DNA from: Persephonella hydrogeniphila
GTDB lineage: Bacteria; Aquificota; Aquificia; Aquificales; Hydrogenothermaceae
Direction of reading: 5' to 3'
DNA length: 64,000 nt
NCBI RefSeq assembly: GCF_900215515.1
Contig: NZ_OBEI01000001.1
Coordinates: 186,001 to 250,000 of the forward strand
The position numbers and the translations under genes were made by a program. Numbering within the stretch: position 1 is the first letter of the stretch; the number at the start of each line of letters is the position of its first letter. The notes beneath the pieces were generated by a model, which saw nothing but the letters and a program-made list of their open reading frames with translations, did no database searches and was not told the origin of the DNA. Positions 61,223-64,000 of this stretch are shown here, piece after piece.

Positions 61223-61597
61223 ATGGAAAAAATTCTTAGCCTTTTTGAAACCTATCCTCTTGAATACGATTTCAGCCAGATTATTCTAATTTTATTTTTA
61301 ACTGCTTTTTTTCTTTCTGTGATTTACTTTTTTATAAAGGTTCCACTCTACCTGAAACCTCTAAAAAACATTAAAAAGACAGAAAAGCCATTCCAGCTCA
61401 ATCTCTCCAACTCTAAAGAAACAGCTTACAGAGTAACATTCCTGATACACAAATACTCTACTCCCTATAATGAAGAGCTTCTTAAGAGACTTGAAAAATT
61501 CAAATATAAAAAAGATGTAGATGAGTTAGATAAAGATACTATTGATCTGATATCAAAATTTATGGAGTATGTGAGAAAGAATAATGGTGGAATTTAA
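61223..61597 (+). CDS. Small membrane protein of the Bat operon (DUF4381-like)
   Basis: A 124-residue protein with one membrane helix (about residues 17-39, LILFLTAFFLSVIYFFI) and a cytoplasmic helical domain with SKETAYRVTFLIHKYSTPYN. In Bat/aerotolerance operons a DUF4381-type protein of this shape precedes the VWA genes. ATG 61223 is preferred over an in-frame TTG six bases earlier, though no strong ribosome site is visible. It overlaps the VWA gene by 14 bases. MoxR and DUF58 genes, often present, are not upstream here. Confidence 0.65.
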   Translation: MEKILSLFETYPLEYDFSQIILILFLTAFFLSVIYFFIKVPLYLKPLKNIKKTEKPFQLNLSNSKETAYRVTFLIHKYSTPYNEELLKRLEKFKYKKDVDELDKDTIDLISKFMEYVRKNNGGI

Positions 61598-62480
61598 ATA
61601 TTTGATATTTTTAGTTCCGGGAGTTATCACAATTATATGTGTGATTGTATGCTCTATTATATATAGAAGCTCAAAGATTACTTACTTTCCCCACATAGAA
61701 CTTTTTGGAAAACCAGTGAGGTATATTTCCAGATACATACCGTACCTTGTTGTTATTCTGGTGATTCTTCTCACGGCTATTGCAGTACATCCATACAGAA
61801 CAGAAAAATTATTTACACAGAAAAAGGTTTATAACATCGTTGTATGTCTTGACGTAAGCAACTCCATGAAAGAAAAAAGAAAATTAGAGATAGCAAAAAA
61901 TGTGCTGAGGGATTTTGTTTTAGAAAGAGATATAGAGGATAGAATAGGGATAGTTGTTTTTGATAATCTTCCGTTCAGGGTTGTCCCTTTAACAACAGAT
62001 AGAGGAAAGATACTCAGACTGATACCTAAGATTCATCCTGCAATGGTTGATATTGGAGGAACTTCTATGTATGATGCCCTTATAGATGCACTTGATATGT
62101 TTAATCCTGCACTGAAAAATAAGATAGTTATCTTGCTGTCTGATGGAGGAGATATAAACAGTAAAAACACTATTGAAGATGTTATCCTGAAAAATAGAAC
62201 TGTAAAAGCCAAGATTTATACTATAGGAATCAGCAGTGGCATTCATTCTTTTGCGCTTGAGAGACTTGCTTACTCATCAGGAGCAAAGCCTTTTTTTGTG
62301 ACAGGAGATTACAGAGAAGCTCTTCAAGGGATCTTTAGAGAGATAAACAGACTTGAACCGTCTTTTGTGCAGGAGTATTCATACGAAGTAGAAAAGCCGG
62401 TAGATTTTTATCTGAAAATTCTTGCTTTTTTAGTAGGAAGTGTGATTTTAGTTAAAATTCTTACAAAAAGGGAAATATGA
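61584..62480 (+). CDS. VWA-domain membrane protein (BatA/BatB-like)
   Basis: A 298-residue protein. Two N-terminal membrane helices (about 5-25 and 50-68) precede a von Willebrand A domain with the MIDAS motif DVSNS in VVCLDVSNSMKE, the Thr of GGTSMYDALIDAL and the Asp of LLSDGGD. A final helix lies near residues 275-293. This is the BatA/BatB layout; Bat proteins act in envelope stress or oxygen tolerance, with MoxR-type chaperones. It overlaps the BatD-like gene as ATGA-type. Confidence 0.88.
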   Translation: MVEFKYLIFLVPGVITIICVIVCSIIYRSSKITYFPHIELFGKPVRYISRYIPYLVVILVILLTAIAVHPYRTEKLFTQKKVYNIVVCLDVSNSMKEKRKLEIAKNVLRDFVLERDIEDRIGIVVFDNLPFRVVPLTTDRGKILRLIPKIHPAMVDIGGTSMYDALIDALDMFNPALKNKIVILLSDGGDINSKNTIEDVILKNRTVKAKIYTIGISSGIHSFALERLAYSSGAKPFFVTGDYREALQGIFREINRLEPSFVQEYSYEVEKPVDFYLKILAFLVGSVILVKILTKREI

Positions 62481-63964
62481 AAGCTTTAATTTTGTTGTTA
62501 CTTTTTATAGGAATTTCTTCAGCTTATGAGATAAACTACAAATGGCTTAAGCTTGATGTAGTCAGAATGTATCCAGCAAAAACATCACTGTATGAAAAAG
62601 AGCCTATCTTTGTAAGATTCGATATATTTATAAAAGAAAACAGAACCGGACTTCAGAAAGAAGTTCTGTTAAGTTTTATACGGATGCGACCTGTAGACAA
62701 AAAACTTATATCGTACCAGCAGGAAAGATTTATACATCCTGATGAAAAAAAACTGAAAGTAAAAAATGTTTTGTACATGAAAAAAGGAGATACTTACTTT
62801 CCCTTTGAGATTTATTTTGATACATCTATGATGAAAGGTATTCTTGAAGAAGCAGTTTTAAAGGAACTGTCCAAAAAATTTGTTATAGAAAAAAGACAAC
62901 CTGTGTACATATCACCGATTCCATACAAAACTCCTTATGTAGGAAGCTTTCAGCTAAAAACAGAGCTACAGGAAGAAAACGGAACAGCAACACTTTATAT
63001 TTATATAACAGGAAAAGGTTTTCCAAAAATCCCAAATTACACAGTTGCTGTGAAAAATGGTTCAGCAAAAAAAACAGGATTCGATATAAAGAATGATATG
63101 GGGTATATAAAATCTGTTCAGAAATATAAAATCGTTTATATGGACAGTCTTGAAGTTTTGCCTGTCAGATTTACATTTTTTGATCCTTTTCAACAAAAGT
63201 TAGTCGAAAAAGAAACAAAAACAATAAAGATAACTTCTCCGGAAAAAGAGAAAAAAATACCGTTAGAAGAGCTTCCTGAGGAAAAAAAGATAGATTTTTA
63301 TCTGCAAAAATTTAAATCTCTGCATCCTGAATATTTTGAGGAAAAAAATCTACTTGAAGTTTCTATAAAGAAGATACACCAATACAGAAACCACATTCTT
63401 TCTTTTATTCTTCTTACTCTTATTGTTGCTGTAGTCTTATCAAGGAGAATTTTTGTTAAAGCAGTGCCTGAAAAAATTAAAGAGATACTTTCCTGTAAAC
63501 TTTTGGAACTTAACGATTTCAAAAAACTGTTCCGGTTCATACAGCCAAACTCCCGTACAGAAAAAGAGTATTTTGATGCTATAGATTTGCTGTTTTTTAG
63601 ATCAAAGATAGAAAAAGAAGGGGATTTCTTGAAGAGATTAGTAGCAGAGAACGCTTCTTACAGTCCTTCAAAGATAGTAAAGCTCTTTAATCGGATAAAA
63701 CTTTCCCTGATAGAAGAACAGTTAGAGCATCTTTCTCCTAAGAAAAAAGCAGTGGTAAAAACTTACATCTTTATAGAGAGCTACTTTGATATTCTGTTTA
63801 TAACAGGATTTATCATTTTCCTCTCACTTGTTTTACAGATAATGATAAACAGATTTCCCCAGTATTCACACATACTTTTGATACTAAATACTGTTGTAAT
63901 AATAGGAGGAATTACAGGGATTTTCCTGTTTAGAAAACCACTTATAAGGGTAAAAGATGATTGA
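62477..63964 (+). CDS. BatD-like envelope protein
   Basis: A 495-residue protein with signal peptide MKALILLLLFIGISSAYE, a periplasmic beta-rich region (RMYPAKTSLYEKEPIFVRFDI; GFPKIPNYTVAVKNGSAKKTG) typical of the BatD/oxygen-tolerance family, and three C-terminal membrane helices (near 310-325, 435-455 and 465-485) with a helical cytoplasmic loop between. The order VWA-BatD-VWA supports the call, though sequence identity to known BatD looks low. It overlaps the next VWA gene by eight bases. Confidence 0.7.
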   Translation: MKALILLLLFIGISSAYEINYKWLKLDVVRMYPAKTSLYEKEPIFVRFDIFIKENRTGLQKEVLLSFIRMRPVDKKLISYQQERFIHPDEKKLKVKNVLYMKKGDTYFPFEIYFDTSMMKGILEEAVLKELSKKFVIEKRQPVYISPIPYKTPYVGSFQLKTELQEENGTATLYIYITGKGFPKIPNYTVAVKNGSAKKTGFDIKNDMGYIKSVQKYKIVYMDSLEVLPVRFTFFDPFQQKLVEKETKTIKITSPEKEKKIPLEELPEEKKIDFYLQKFKSLHPEYFEEKNLLEVSIKKIHQYRNHILSFILLTLIVAVVLSRRIFVKAVPEKIKEILSCKLLELNDFKKLFRFIQPNSRTEKEYFDAIDLLFFRSKIEKEGDFLKRLVAENASYSPSKIVKLFNRIKLSLIEEQLEHLSPKKKAVVKTYIFIESYFDILFITGFIIFLSLVLQIMINRFPQYSHILLILNTVVIIGGITGIFLFRKPLIRVKDD

Positions 63965-64000
63965 GTTTTTAGATAAAAGCTATCTGTGGCTTATTATTCT
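63957..64000 (+). CDS. Start of a further Bat-operon gene (VWA protein likely), cut by the window edge
   Basis: ATG 63957 overlaps the BatD-like stop. The visible 14 residues, MIEFLDKSYLWLII, match the hydrophobic N-terminus of BatA-type VWA proteins. Everything beyond is outside the window. Confidence 0.6.
   Translation, partial: MIEFLDKSYLWLII

Overview
The window is about 64 kb of AT-rich DNA, with heavy use of AGA, ATA and AAA codons and tightly overlapping operons. Gene content fits a thermophilic Aquificota, most likely the Hydrogenothermaceae (Persephonella/Sulfurihydrogenibium-like). That placement is inferred from protein style and composition, not from a database match. Coordinates run left to right; many genes are on the minus strand.

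Layout. 1-470: tail of an ABC-2 permease gene and a tRNA-Cys. 512-10110 (minus): one closely packed operon running from an Spy-like periplasmic protein, a TolC-type channel, a MacA-type adaptor and a MacB-type ATPase into a PpiD/SurA-like chaperone, a degenerate HD protein, a di-iron beta-lactamase-fold protein, rsmH, ftsL, ftsI and a hotdog thioesterase. 10206-13336: ileS and an HU gene. 13333-17522 (minus): a diguanylate cyclase with a CxxCH motif, a DUF501 protein and mnmG. 17621-25214: thpR, a TPP riboswitch with thiC, then an NtrB/NtrC-like pair, a TPR-SPOR lipoprotein, a glycosyltransferase and a flippase-like membrane protein. 25225-29555: a pseudo-receiver gene, a plasmid-style parA-parB pair, a palindrome-rich gap, a ten-repeat CRISPR-like array and a VOC-fold gene. 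29550-33429: gmhB, tldD, small genes, trmH and a PEBP-family gene.

33430-44458 is an MSHA/type IV pilus locus split into two divergent operons: inner-membrane alignment proteins, secretin, TPR protein, a large Ig-like pilin and a cytochrome c on the minus strand; major-type pilin, MshE, MshG and a patatin-like lipase on the plus strand. 44459-45429 is a decayed island with a truncated IS3-type transposase and a possible MarC-family fragment. 45430-51084 (minus) is a TetR-TolC-EmrA-EmrB efflux operon with a second adaptor gene. 51202-53922 encodes a CHASE4-PAS-GGDEF-EAL protein. dnaE and folE follow as convergent neighbours, and both contain LAGLIDADG-type inteins. The window ends with small membrane and CoA-binding genes and the start of a Bat-type (VWA) operon that runs off the right edge.

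The most unusual items are: the CRISPR-like array directly behind parAB, with two spacers each present three times in tandem; the two adjacent intein-bearing host genes, one intein sitting directly at the zinc-ligand Cys of FolE; the degenerate HD protein in the division operon; and a cytochrome c translationally linked to the pilus operon.
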